A stretch of 64,000 nucleotides of DNA from Notamacropus eugenii (taxonomy: Eukaryota > Chordata > Mammalia > Diprotodontia > Macropodidae), in assembly GCF_028372415.1 (NCBI RefSeq), contig NC_092872.1:392172853-392236852 (forward strand), given 5' to 3'. The notes beneath the pieces are model-generated. The model was not told the origin of the DNA and did not search any database. It saw nothing but the letters and a program-made list of their open reading frames with translations. Numbering within the stretch: the first letter of the stretch is position 1; every line of letters begins with the position of its first letter. Shown piece by piece: positions 42,291 to 53,590 of the stretch. A program made the position numbers and the translations under genes.

Positions 42291-42357
42291 CTTTTCTAGG
42301 GGTCAATATCTTTCTATCAAGTTTCCATTTTGTCTTGCCCTCTCAAAGATCTTAAAT
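42291..42357. repeat. 67-bp repeat, copy 2
   Basis: Same orientation as 40447-40513 with two mismatches. The flanking sequences on both sides differ between the copies. Confidence 0.85.
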
Positions 42358-42574
42358 CCCAGATTGTTTAGATAAAATTTCTCCTGGTTTGATTTTCAAT
42401 AAAATATCAAAATTACTACTGAATCCAATAAATTGTTGGGTAACCTTTTCATTCCACAGTGTTGAGTTAGTTTTGCAGATTCAATTTTAATTGTTCCAAT
42501 CTTTTTTCCCCTGCACTTTGAACTTATTGAAAAGAGTGCATATAATCATCAAAACTTCTTAGTATGTATAGGAA

Positions 42575-42722
42575 ACAGTGGTGAATCAGTGGAACAGGTT
42601 AGATACACTAGACACAGTAGTCCATGACTACAGTAATCTACTACTGGATACACTCAAATACTCCAGGGGTATCTTCTGGGATAATAACTATTAAAAATAT
42701 AGCTTCTGGAAAAACTGGAAGC
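42575..42722 (+). mobile_element. L1 ORF2 fragment
   Basis: AATCAGTGGAACAGGTTAGA, ACACAGTAGTCCATGAC and AATCTACTACTGGAT correspond to the L1 ORF2 block after the reverse transcriptase, coding QWNRLDT and NLLLD (compare 14630-14690 and 48140-48200). Only about 150 bp is present, with no tail. Confidence 0.65.
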
Positions 42723-43039
42723 TTTCTTCAGTCAGCCCAAGACCCCTAAATTTCTGTGACATTCCTGCCCCCTATCAAAATACTCAGAGGATTGTAAAAG
42801 TCACTGTCAGTGTGTCTGTGTGACTTATTAAAACAACTTGGTAGCATAAAAAGGCAAATTGAAGTTGTAAAAGACTAAAATCATATTGTAGTTAAGATAG
42901 AATTTCCTCTTTCCTCCCTATCTTTTTTATATAATTATTGATTTTTAAGTAGTTTAAAAAGTCTTAGATTTTCTTACCTTGACCTTTTTTCCAGGTAAGT
43001 TGTTTTTAAAAGTATATACGTTATATTTTCTCCTTGTGT

Positions 43040-43049
43040 ATCTCTCTCA

Positions 43050-43087
<38 letters not shown>

Positions 43088-43150
43088 ATATATATGCATA
43101 TATATGTATGTATGTATATGTATATATATATGTATGTGTGTGCGTGTGTT
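43040..43150. repeat. CT then TA/TG compound microsatellite
   Basis: CTCTCT (43040-43083) passes into TATATATG and TGTGTG. It directly precedes the minus-strand SINE, as if grown from its A-rich tail. Confidence 0.9.
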
Positions 43151-43162
43151 TCTAAGTATATA

Positions 43163-43402
43163 TTTCACTCATGTCTGACTGTAACCCAATTTTGCTTTTC
43201 TGGAACAAAAATATTGGAATTATTTTTGATTTCCTTTTCCAGCTCACTTTTCAGATGACAATTTAAGGCAAACAGGGTTAAGTAACTTGCCTAGGGTCAC
43301 GCAGCAAGTAAGCGTTTGAGGGCATATTTGAAGTCAGGAAAGATGAGTCTTTCTTTCTACAAGCTTGGCACTGTACCCACTGTACCACTTAACTTCATAT
43401 CT
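43163..43402 (-). mobile_element. Marsupial tRNA-headed CORE/MIR-type SINE (minus strand)
   Basis: On the plus strand the reverse order is visible: the TCATGTCTGACTGTAACCCA tail, CCTTTTCCAGCTCA, GGCAAACAGGGTTAAGTAAC, CTAGGGTCACGCAGCAAGTA, GATGAGTCTTTC and the tRNA head as ACTGTACCCACTGTACCAC. It is complete and less diverged than the copy at 361-603. Confidence 0.85.
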
Positions 43403-43560
43403 ATGTTTATATCTATCTACAAACACATGCACATACATACATACATACATACATATATAAATACATACACACAAACATACACATATACATAGTGATTTAA
43501 GTATTTATAGTTTTATATATAATATATGTGCATGTATGTAGTCAATATAGTTCAAAGGGA
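43403..43560. repeat. (CATA)n and TATA-rich simple sequence
   Basis: CATACATACATACATA (about 43432-43452) with flanking ACACAT and TATATA. Confidence 0.85.
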
Positions 43561-43989
43561 AAATAATGAATTTGACATATATTTATAGTTATATCATTGA
43601 GTTATCATTTTACCTTTGAATCGAATTGTCAGAGAGTTCAGTTTAATTCTTGAGGAACAAGTTGTCATCATACATCTTGACAAATTAATTCTCTATGCCA
43701 AATTTTTCTCTCTAGTCCATTTAAAACTATCTTTGGTTTCACTTCATCCAGGTACTATTCAGTCTTTATGATATAGGAATTTTTTTTCCCTCAGGTTATA
43801 TTTGAGATTGTGAAATTTTATATTAAATTATTTACTTTTAACATTCAACATTCACTTCCATAAGATTTTGAGTTCAAAAATTCTCTCCCCCTCCTACTCT
43901 TCCCCACTCCCCATGAATGTATACAATATGATATAGACTGTACATATATATTCCAATGGGAGGAACCATGTGAAAAAATAAGTGAGAAA

Positions 43990-43991
<2 letters not shown>

Positions 43992-44050
<59 letters not shown>
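43992..44050. repeat. (AG)n microsatellite in an L1 3' UTR
   Basis: About 58 bp of AG, at the spot where other copies have a short purine run (compare AAGAAAGAGGAAACAAAAC near 57660). Confidence 0.95.
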
Positions 44051-44051
<1 letters not shown>

Positions 44052-45627
44052 AAATAGCGTGCTCCATCTGCATTCAGACTCTTTTTCTAGATATGGATAG
44101 CGTTTTCCATCATGAGTCTTTTGAAATTGTATTAGATTCTTTTATCATTAAGAATAGGTAAGTGTATCAACGTTGGTCGTGGCAAAAGGCTGCTGTTACT
44201 GTATACAATGTTCTCTTGGTTCTCCTCAGTTCACTCACCATCAGTTGACACAAGTACAGGTTTTTCTGAAGTCCACCAGCTCATCATTTATTATAGTACA
44301 ATAATATTCTATTACATTCATATACCACAACTTCTTCAACAATTCCCCAATTGATGTGCATGTCCTCAATTTCCAACTCTTGACCACCATAAAAAGACCT
44401 GCTAGAAACATTTTTGGACATGTTGATCCATTCCCCATTTTTAGAATCTCTTTGGGATACAGACCCAAAATTGTTATTCCTTGGTCAAACTATATACACA
44501 GTTTTATAGTCCTTTGGCTATAGTTCTAAATTGTTCTCTAGATTGCTTGGTTAAGTTTCATGTCCACCAACAATGCATTAGGGTTCTAATTTTCCCACAT
44601 TTTCTCCAAGATTTATCATTTAACTGTTTTGTTATTATAACCACTATGATAGGTATGAAGTGGTACTTAAGAGTTGTTTTCAATTTCATTTTTCTTATTA
44701 TTAGTGCTTTAAGAGCATTTTTCCATATGAATGTAGATAGCCTTAATTTCTTCATCTGAAAACACCCTGTTCATGTACTTTGGCCATTTAGTCAATTGGG
44801 TAATGACTTGCATTCTTATAAATTTTACTCAGTTCTCTATATATTTTAGAAATGAGGACTTTATTAGAGACACAGGCTCTAAAAATATTTCCCGGCTTTC
44901 TGTTTTCCTTCCAATCTTGGTTGCATTGAATTTGTGCAGAAATACTTCAATTTAATGTAACCAGAATGGATTCTGGGAGCCAAGATGGCAGAGTGATATA
45001 GGTAGCTGCTATCTCTCTCCCCTTGCTGACCTTGAGGAACCCAGAGAATATCTCCCTGGGAAAAAAATCCTGGAAGAGTGGGAGCAGCAGAAGGGATAAA
45101 CAAACTCTCAGCCCATTAGGCTAGAAAGATTGATAAGGAGGGGTCCTCTTTTTTGGCTAAAGGAGACCAGTGCAGGATCAGAGCTGTCCCAGGAAGCCCT
45201 ACCTCAACAAACTGGAAGAAGTTTCTGAATCTCAGGGGGCTGAAGGCAGCTACTTCCAACACCAGGAACCCAGGCATACCTCAGCACCCCAGTGGAATCG
45301 GGAAGACATTAGCACAGACAGCTGAGTTTGCCTATGCCCTAGCTCAGCAGAGGAGCCTCTTGGTGTCCAGATCATCCTTTGTGCACACTTAAAGAGGTAG
45401 CTCCAGAGTAACTTCAGGGAAACCCAAAAAGACCTCACGTGACCTGTGCTTTCAAACACCAGCCAGCTCAGCACAAGGTAAGCAGCAGGATTTTAGTTTC
45501 TAGCTGAAAGAAACAGCGGGTACAACACACAAAGCCTCAAGTATTAAGCACAAGAATTGTGGGACAGAGCTTCCTGCGCCACAGATGCAGAGATCTACTT
45601 TAAAAGCCAGGAAAAGGGTTATTATCA

Positions 45628-45965
45628 TGAGTAAGAAGCAAAATCAAAAAGAAAAGAATGTAGAATCTTTCTATGAAGACAAGGACCAAACCACAAATAG
45701 CAAACAGGTCATCATTGAGACTGTACTCCCATCTGAAAATACAGAAGGGAATATGAATTGGTCTGAATCAGAAAAAGCCTCCTTGGAAGAACTCAGGAAG
45801 GAGTTTAAAATCCAAATTAGAGAAATAGAAAAAAACTTGCCAATGATTTTAAAAATATGAAAAAAGAATTCACTGAAAAGAGTAGCTCCTTAAAAAAGGC
45901 AAATTGATCAAATGGAAAAGGAAGTACAAAACATAACTGGTGAAAAGAATTCCTTAAAAGGAACT
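45628..45965 (+). pseudogene. L1 ORF1 N-terminal part (copy 6)
   Basis: The ATG at 45628 gives MSKKQNQKEKNVESFYEDKD, then SEKASLEELRKEFKIQIREI, the N-terminus and first coiled-coil heptads. The frame is lost at 45860. The coil continues to QKNSLKGT-like codons at about 45960, where the deletion junction joins it to ORF2 endonuclease-end text (QLPPL). The RNA-recognition core and C-terminal domain are missing, so no functional ORF1p is possible. Confidence 0.75.
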
Positions 45966-48900
45966 CAACTTCCCCCTCTCTGACCTTGATAAATATAACC
46001 TCAAAATAAATTAAAAAAAGAGTTAAGGAGATGAAGAGAACTCTAGATAAGGTAAATATGATAGATCGCTGGAGAAAACTGAATGGGGGTAGAAAAGAAT
46101 ACACTTTTTTCTCCTTGGTACGTGGCAAATATATAAAAAACTGACCATGTACTGGGCCATAAAAGCCTCATAAACCGGTGCAGAAAAGCAGAGATAGTCA
46201 ATGTATCTTTCTCAGATCATAATGCAATAAACTTATATGTAATCAAAGGCCATGGAAATATAAACCAAAAACTAATTGGTAACAATCAACAACTTCATTC
46301 AAGAGAATAATAATAATGAGTCAACCTACGAAGTTTTATGGGATACTGAAAATGCAGGTCTTAGGGGAAATTTTACATCTGTGAATGCTTACATGAATAA
46401 AACAGAGAAAGAGAAGATCAATGAATTGAGCATGCAGATGAAAAAGTTTGAAAAAGAACGAATTGAAAATCCCCAAGTAAATACAAAATTAGAAATAGTG
46501 AAAATCAAAGGAGAGATTAATAAAATTGAAATTAAAAAAAACTGTTGAACTAATAAACAAAACTAGCAGCTGGTTTTATGAAAAAATAATAAAATTGATA
46601 TACTTTTGGTCAATTTGATTGAAAAAAAAAGAAGAAAACCAAATTACCAATAAGAAAAATGAAAAGGGTGAATTCACCTCCAATTAAGTGGAAATTAAAA
46701 AAATGCTTAGAAATTTCTTGCCCAACTGTATTTGAGTAAATTCAACAATGTAAATGAGATGTATGATTATTTTAAAATATATAAATTGCCCAGATTAACA
46801 GAGGAGGAAGCTGAATACTTAAACATCTCCATCTAAGAAAAAGAAATTGAACAAGACATCAATGAAATACTTAGGAAAAATTCTCCAAGGCCACATAGAT
46901 TCACAAGTGTATTTCACCAAACATTTAAAGAACAGTTAATTCCAATACTATATAGACTATTTGGGAAAATTGGGGAAGAAGAAATGCTCGCAAATTCTTT
47001 TTGTGATACAAATACAGTTTTTATACCTAAACCAGAAAGAGCCAAAACACAGAAAGAAAATTATAGACAAATTTATCTAATGAATTTAGATGCAAAAAAT
47101 TTAAATAAGATTTTAGCATCAAGAATAATACATTATGATGAGGTAGGATTTATACCAGGAATGTATGACTGGTTCAATATTATGAAAACTAATAACATTA
47201 TTGATCAAATCAACAGCAAAACTAACAGAAAACAATTGATTATCTCAATAAAGGCAGAAAAAGCTTTTGACAAAATGCAACAAGAATTCCTATTGAAAAC
47301 ATTGTAGAATGTAGGAATAAATGGACCTTTCCATAAAATAATAAGCCGTATCTACATAAAACCTTCAGCAAGCATTATATGCAATGGAAATAAGCTAGAT
47401 GCGTTCCCAGGAAGATGAGAGGTGAATTAAGGATGTCCATTATCACCACTATCATTCAGTTTGGTTCTAGAAATGTTAGCTGTAGCCATAAGAAAAGAAA
47501 AAGATAATGAATGAATTAAAATGGACAAAGAAGAAACTAAGTTATCACTCTTTGCAGATGATACGATGATATACTTTGAGAATCTCAGAGAATTAAGTAA
47601 CAAACTACTTGAAATAATAAACAACTTTGGGAGAGTTACATGTTACAAAATAAACCCTCACAGATCTTCTGCATTATATATATCACTAAAAAGCCCAACA
47701 ATAAGAGATAGAAAGAGAAATCCCATTTAAAGCTACAGTAGATACTATAAAATAGTTGTGAGTCTACCTGCCAAAACAAACATAAGGACTATATGAGCAT
47801 AATTGCAAAACACTTTTCACACAAATAAAATCATATCTAAATAAGTCTAAAAACATCAGTTGCTTGTGTGCTGGCCTAGCCAATATAATAAAAATGACAA
47901 TTCTATTTAAATTAATTTACTTATTCAGTGCCATACTGATCAAACTATAAGATAACTGTTTTGTAGACCCAGAAAAAATAATATCAAAATTTGTCTGGAA
48001 GAACGAAAGGTCCAGAATATCAAGAGAACTAATGAAAAGAAAACCTAGGGAAGGTGGCCTAACTCTACCAAATCTCAAATTGTATTACAAAGCAGGAATC
48101 AACAAAACCATTTGGTACTGGCTAAGAAACAGAAGGGTAGATCAGTGGAATATGTTAGGTAACAAAGACACAGTTTTCAATGAATATAGCGATCTATTGT
48201 TTGAAAAAACCCTAGGACTTCTGCTAGTGGGATATGAACTCACTGTTGACAAAAATTTTTGGGAAAACTGGATAACAATATGGCAGAAACTAGGCATAGA
48301 CCAATGCCTGACACTGTACACAAGAATAAAGTTCAAATGGGTACATGATCTAGCTATAAAGATTGATACTATAAACAAATTAGTGGAGGAAGAAATAGTG
48401 TTTTTATCAGAATTATGGAGAACAGAAAAATTTTTGACAAAACAAGAGATAGAAAACATTATGAAGAGCAAATGGATAAATTTGATTACATTAAATTGCA
48501 AAGTTTTTGCACAAACAAACACAATGCTACCAAGATTAGGAGAAAACTGGGAAAGAGTTTTTGCAGCTAGCATCTGTGATAAGGGCCTCATATCTAAAAT
48601 GTGTAGAGAACTGAATGAAATGTACAAGAGTACAAGTCATTCCCCAATTGATAAATGGTCAAAAGATGTGCATAGGAAGTTTACAGAGGAAGAAACTGAA
48701 TCTGTCTATAGTCACATGGAAAAATGCTCTAAATCACTATTGATTAGAGAGATGCATATCAAAACAACTCTGAGATACCACATCACACCTATCAGATTGG
48801 CAAACATGACAAACAGGATGATGATAAATGTTGTAGAAAATATGGGAGAGTTGGAACACTAATTCGTTGTTGGTGGAGCTGTGAACTGATCCAACCATTG

Positions 48901-49245
48901 TGGAGAGCAATTTGGAACTATGCCCAAAGGGCTACAAAAATGTGCATACCCTTTGACTCAGCAATACTGCTTCTAGGACGGTATCCCCAAGAGATCATAA
49001 AAATGGGAAAAGGTCCCACATGTACAAAAGTATTTATAGCAGCACTCTTTGTGGTGGCCAAAAACTGGAAATCAAGGGGATGCCCTTTAATTGAGAAATG
49101 GGTGAATAAATTGTGGTGTATGAATGTAATGGAATACTATTGTGGTATAAGAAATGATGAACAGGAAGACTTCAGAGATGCATGGAAAGACTTATATGTA
49201 CTTATGCTGAGTGAACGGCCCAGAACCAAGAGAGCTTTGTAGACA
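45966..49245 (+). pseudogene. L1 ORF2 from the endonuclease end onward (copy 6)
   Basis: Linker text lies at 46276-46548 (NKTEKEKINELSMQMKKFEK). The RT frame 46984-47307 has [22 protein letters not shown] and motif A as [11 protein letters not shown]: the catalytic Asp codon reads AAG (Lys). Motif [14 protein letters not shown] at 47545-47580 is intact but in another frame. The best preserved part is the 276-codon frame 48032-48862 (GGLTLPNLKLYYKAGINKT, then WINLITLNCK, CDKGLISKMCREL), followed by 48898-49242 with FDSAILLLGRYPQEIIK. It has lost its N-terminal endonuclease and is inactive. Confidence 0.85.
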
Positions 49246-50040
49246 GCAACAATCACAGTGTGCAAGGATTTTTTCTGGTACACTTCGAGTCTCATTGCAA
49301 TGCAAGGACTTAAAAAATTCCCAATGTCTCTTAAGAAAAAAATACCTTCCACATCCAAAGAAAGAACTGTGAAACTGGATAGCAGAATGCAGCAGATCAT
49401 TTTCTTTTGTATTTTGTTTTCTTTGTTTTATGATTTCTCCCATTCATTTTAATTCTTCTATGCGACATGACTAAAGTGAAAATGTGTTTAATAGGAATAT
49501 ATGTGTAGAAACTTTATAAAATTGTATGCCATCTCAGGGAGGGGAAAAATCTAAGTTATATGGAAGTGATTGTAGTACACTGAAAACAAATAAAATAATA
49601 ATGTGATCAAAACAATCCATTTTGCATTTCACAATGTTTTCTGTCTCTTGTTTGACCATAAATTCTTCCATTCTCCATACATCTGACAGGTAAACCATTT
49701 CTAGCTCTACTAACTTGCTTATATTATCAGCCTTCATATCTAGATTGTGTAATCATTTTAAATTTATCTTGTGCACGGTGTAAGATGTTGACCAATGCCA
49801 AGTTTCTGTCATATTTTTTTTTCAGTTTTCCCAACAAATGTTTTTTTTTAATGGTGAGTTCTTGCATCTGGCAGTGGGGTCTTCATGTTTATCACACAGT
49901 AGATTACCATTGTAACTATTTATTGTGTCTTGTGTACCTAAATTATTCCATTGATTCACCATTTTATTTCTTAGCCAGTACCAAATAGTTTGGTGATTGC
50001 TGCTATATAAGACAATTAACAATCTTATATGGCTAGGTGA

Positions 50041-50467
50041 GACTTTGGATTTGTGATATCTGTTTAGTCCTTGGTCTTCTTCAGTTTAAGGTTTTTCTCT
50101 ACTGTGTTTGTTATTTTCTTCCATTTACTCCTATTTTTAATCACCAGTTTCTAGATTGGGTGTTTGTGTTTAGATCTAAGTTTAGTTCTACACTACTCAA
50201 TCACATGGGTAGACTCTTCTTGATTGAGTTCAGTAGCTTTACGGCTTCCTATCTTCAGAGATTTCCTGGTCATGTATTCTGTTGTGGTTCAGGATCAGTC
50301 TGCTCAGATGCTTATCTAACTGTTTGTTTCATCTGTGAATGGGACCCTTGAATAGCCTCACATCAGAAATACCTGAGGACCTATTTCTTGTGATGAGACT
50401 CAGTGTTTCACACTTTCCTCCTAAGTTAGCTTGAATAAACTCTGTGTTTCTGTAGTATCCTTTGAGA
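50041..50467. other. Unassigned stretch, possibly LTR-derived
   Basis: It lies between two minus-strand L1 segments and matches neither. Words such as CTTGAATAAACTCTGTGTTTC (50430-50450) have the AATAAA-plus-T/G pattern of an LTR R-U5 region. I find no TG/CA edges or duplicated flank. No coding signal. Confidence 0.35.
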
Positions 50468-52440
50468 CTTAACTTTTTAAATTAACTAATTAATTTTTAT
50501 TTTTCAATATTCACTTCAATAAAATTTTGAGTTTTAATTTTTTCCCTGTCTAATCCCCCACCTCAAGACAGCATACCATCTGATAAATGATCTACATATG
50601 CATTCATATTAAACATATTTTCACACTAGTCAGGTTGTAAAGAAGAATTAGAACCAATGGGAAGAACCATGAGAAGAAAAAAAAACAAGGGGGGAGAGGG
50701 AAATAGTATACTTTAGGCTGCATTCTTTCTCTAGATATGAATAACATTTTCCATCATGAGATTTTTGGTGCTGTCTTAGATCCTTGCATTGCTAACAAGA
50801 CCTAAATCTATCAAAATTAGGCATTGTGCAATGTAACTATTGTTTTGTCCAATGTTTTTCTGGTTCTTCTTGCTTCTCTCAGAATCAGTACATGTAAGTC
50901 TTTCCAGGTTGTTCTGAAGTCTACCTGCTCATAATTTCTTATATAACACAATAGTATTCCATTACATTAATATACCACAACTTCTTCAGTCATTTTGCAA
51001 TTGATGGACATCCCCTCAATTTCCAATTCTTGGTCTCCACAAAAAGAATGACTATAAATATTTTTCTACATGGAGGTCCTTGTTCCTTTTTCACGATCTC
51101 TTTGGAATACATACCTAGTAGTGGCTTTGCTGGGATATGTCCATTTTTATAGCCCTTTGGACATAGTTCCAAATTGCTCTCCAGCATGGTTGGATCAGTG
51201 TTGAGGGCCAAGGTGGAGTGCAGGAAAAGACCTTGAGTGAAGAGACAGGACTTCCTGAAGATAACTACCCTGGGAAACAGAGACTAGATTGGGAAGTCTA
51301 AAAAGTAAACAAAAAATGTTCTCATGGGAATCACCTTGCTTGGTTGCTTGCTTGCCTGTAAGGGTCTATATAAACCCCTGGTCTCAGCTAATAAATGGAA
51401 ATTGTCCTTTACTTTCCCCACCTGACCCGTTGTTCTTTTCTTCATCACTGCTTCACTGAACCACTAGGAGACGCTGGCCATCCCCGCACAGATCAGTTAA
51501 CAACTCCACCAACAGCCAATTAATGTTCCAATTTTTATCATTTTTCTATTTTGTCATATGAGTTGTTTTGATGAATTGTTTTGATTTGCATTTATCTAAT
51601 AAATAGTGTTTTAGAACATTTTTTATATGTCTATAAATAGCTCTACTTTATTCATTTGAAAACTACTTGTTGATAACCTTTGATCATTCACCAATTGAGG
51701 AAGGATTTGTAATAGTATAAATTTGGTACAGTTCTCCATATATTTTAGAAATGAGTCCTTTATCAGAGATACTGATTGTAAGAATTCTTTCCCAGTTCTC
51801 TGTTCTCACTGTCTTGATTGCATTTTCTTTATTTGTGCAAAAAAAAATTTCAATTTAATACAATTAAAGTTGTCCATTTGCATTTCATAATGTTCTCTAT
51901 CTCTTTTTTAATTATAAATTCTTCCATTCTCCATAAATCAGACAGATAAAGTATTTCTTGCTATCCTAGTTTACTAATACTATCAGCCTTTATATCTAAA
52001 TCATGTAAACATTTTAACTCTTATCTCAATATGCAGTGTAAGATATTGGCCTATACCTCATTTCTGCAAAACCGTTCTCTAATTTCCCCAGCAGCTTTTG
52101 TCAAATAGTGAGTTCTTATCTCAGATGGTGATGTCTTTAGGATTATCAAATGATAGGATAGTATAGGCATTGACTACTGGTTCTTGTGTACTTAACTTTT
52201 TTCCACTAATTCATCACTCTGTTTCTTAGCCACCACCCAGTAGTTTTGCTGATTACTGTTTGATAATACAATTTAAGATCTGATATGGCTAGACCACCCT
52301 CCCTAGCATTTCTTTTCATAAATCCCTTGATATTCTGGAGCTTTTTTTCTTCTAGATGAATTTTATTATATTTTCTATCTCTGTAAAATAATTTTTTATT
52401 GTTTGATTGGTAGAGGTCTAACTTTTTATATGCTGGATGC
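50468..52440 (-). mobile_element. L1 (-): 3' UTR and ORF2 C-terminus, split by a solo LTR
   Basis: The 3' end is at about 50468. The text passes through the C-terminal antisense block (AACTTCTTCAGTCATTTTGC), is cut at 51198 by an LTR, and resumes at 51491 (GATCAGTTAACAACTCCACC). It then runs on to the region coding KGFMKRNAREGGLAISDLKL in reverse (52442-52206). It is 5'-truncated near 52440. Confidence 0.8.
51193..51496 (+). mobile_element. Solo LTR (class II-like) with perfect 6-bp target duplication
   Basis: The LTR is 51199-51490 (292 bp), starting TGTTGAGGGCC and ending CCCCGCACA. It is flanked by GATCAG at 51193-51198 and 51491-51496. Removing it restores the L1 text. A TATATAAA box (51367-51374) is followed 15 bp later by AATAAA (51390-51395), the same tight layout as in the provirus LTR. 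Orientation is taken as plus from these signals. It is the product of LTR-LTR recombination or an insertion whose interior is lost. Confidence 0.92.
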
Positions 52441-52644
52441 AATTATATCTCTTTGGCTTTCTTTATCAGTATTCCTTCCGATGACTTTTAAAGACATTTA
52501 CAAGGATATCTGTGGAGGATTTTGACCCTATATCTCTTAACATCTCACCATAACCCCTTAAACTTTATTTAAGCCTTTGGAATGAAAGAGCTTAAAATTT
52601 TAAACTTTAGAATGCTCTCAGCAAGCAGGAGAAAGAAGTAGTGC
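52441..52644. other. Unassigned, no gene
   Basis: AT-rich with no recognised repeat or coding signal. Confidence 0.4.
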
Positions 52645-53590
52645 TAGAAATGACTTCTACCCTTAATCTTTGCAATCTTCCAATCTTGCTCCTTTCTTAA
52701 AATCAACATATTCAAAGCTGAACTCATTATCTTTTCCCTTCAAACCATTCCCTCTTCCTGACTTCTACTTCACTGTTGCAGATGCCAGCATCTTCCCTGT
52801 CACTCAGGCTCACAACCTAGGCATTATCATTTCCTCACTCCTCTCTTCCAATATTCAATATATTGCCAATGCTTTTACCTTCAGAATATCTCATATACAA
52901 CCATTGTCTCCTTTAATATTGTTACCAACCTCATGCAGGCTTCCATCACATCTCACATATATAATGGCAAAAGTTTGCTTATAGGTCTATCTGTGCTAAG
53001 ACTTTTTTCTATGAAAGGAATCTTCCTGACCATGTCCCCTCCTCTCCTGATGGAATTCCGATGACTCCTAATAACATCTGACTTTAAATATAAATTCCTT
53101 TCTTTGATACTTAAAGCCCTTTACCACCTATTCCTCCACCTTTGTAATCTTGTTATACCTTAGCCCTGCCTCCTACATACTCTTATATGCAATGACAACG
53201 GACTCCCTGCTATTCTTTAAACAAGACACTCAGTCCTCCAATTCTCTTCTTTTTCATTGACTGTCCCATCTCTGCAATGCTCTCTTTCCTCATTTTTGCC
53301 TTCTCATTTCCTTTAGTTTCTTCTAGTTTCAGATTAAACCTTACTTTCCATAGGAACCCTTTCCCGATTCCCTTACTTCTACTGATTTTTCCCTAACCTA
53401 TCTTATATATGGCTTGTCTGTACAGAGCTTTTTGCATATTGTCTCCCCTATTAGACCATGAGCTCCTTGAGAGCGGAGACTGGCTTTTACCATTTTTTTG
53501 TTTGGTTGGTTTTTTTTGTCCCCAGAACTGAGTAAGTTTCCTGGCAACTAGAAGGTGCTTAAACAAATGTTTATTGAGCAACTGACTAAC
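52645..53590 (+). mobile_element. L2 LINE, ORF2 C-terminus and 3' UTR
   Basis: A long colinear L2 segment. ATTCAAAGCTGAACTCATTATC is followed by ATGCCAGCATCTTCCC and CACTCAGGCTCACAACCTAGG (RT C-terminal region). Then come CCTGACCATGTCCCC, TAAAGCCCTTTACCACCTA, TCTGCAATGCTCTC and GACTATTAGACCATGAGCTCCTTGAGAGC-type words, ending in AACAAATGTTTATTGAGCAAC. About 950 bp, frames broken. It is among the older layers of the window. Confidence 0.8.

Larger units (their letters stand above)
44970..49599 (+). mobile_element. L1 copy 6 (+): both ends present, internal deletion
   Basis: Start GGGAGCCAAGATGGCAGAGT (44974-44993), a 5' UTR to 45627, ORF1 from the ATG at 45628. The text then jumps at about 45962 from the ORF1 coiled coil into ORF2 (end of the endonuclease), and runs through reverse transcriptase, C-terminus and 3' UTR to an AATAAAATAATA tail. 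It spans 4.6 kb against about 6.4 kb for a full-length copy. Imperfect direct repeats at 44954-44967 (AATGTAACCAGAAT) and 49600-49613 (AATGTGATCAAAAC) look like its target duplication. Confidence 0.85.
43830..50040 (-). mobile_element. Older L1 (-), split at 44968/49600 by a plus-strand L1
   Basis: 43830-44968 holds the 3' UTR and ORF2 C-terminus in reverse. The text breaks after TTCAATTTAATGTAAC and resumes at 49600 with AATGTGATCAAAACAATCCAT and TTTGCATTTCACAATG, the expected next L1 words. It continues to about 50040 (antisense of the ORF2 post-RT region). An (AG)n run at 43992-44050 lies in its 3' UTR. All frames are broken. Confidence 0.8.

Noticed and set aside
48032-48862. 276-codon frame as a possible host gene
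   Set aside because: It is the ORF2 C-terminal region of an L1 (copy 6) and is annotated as such.
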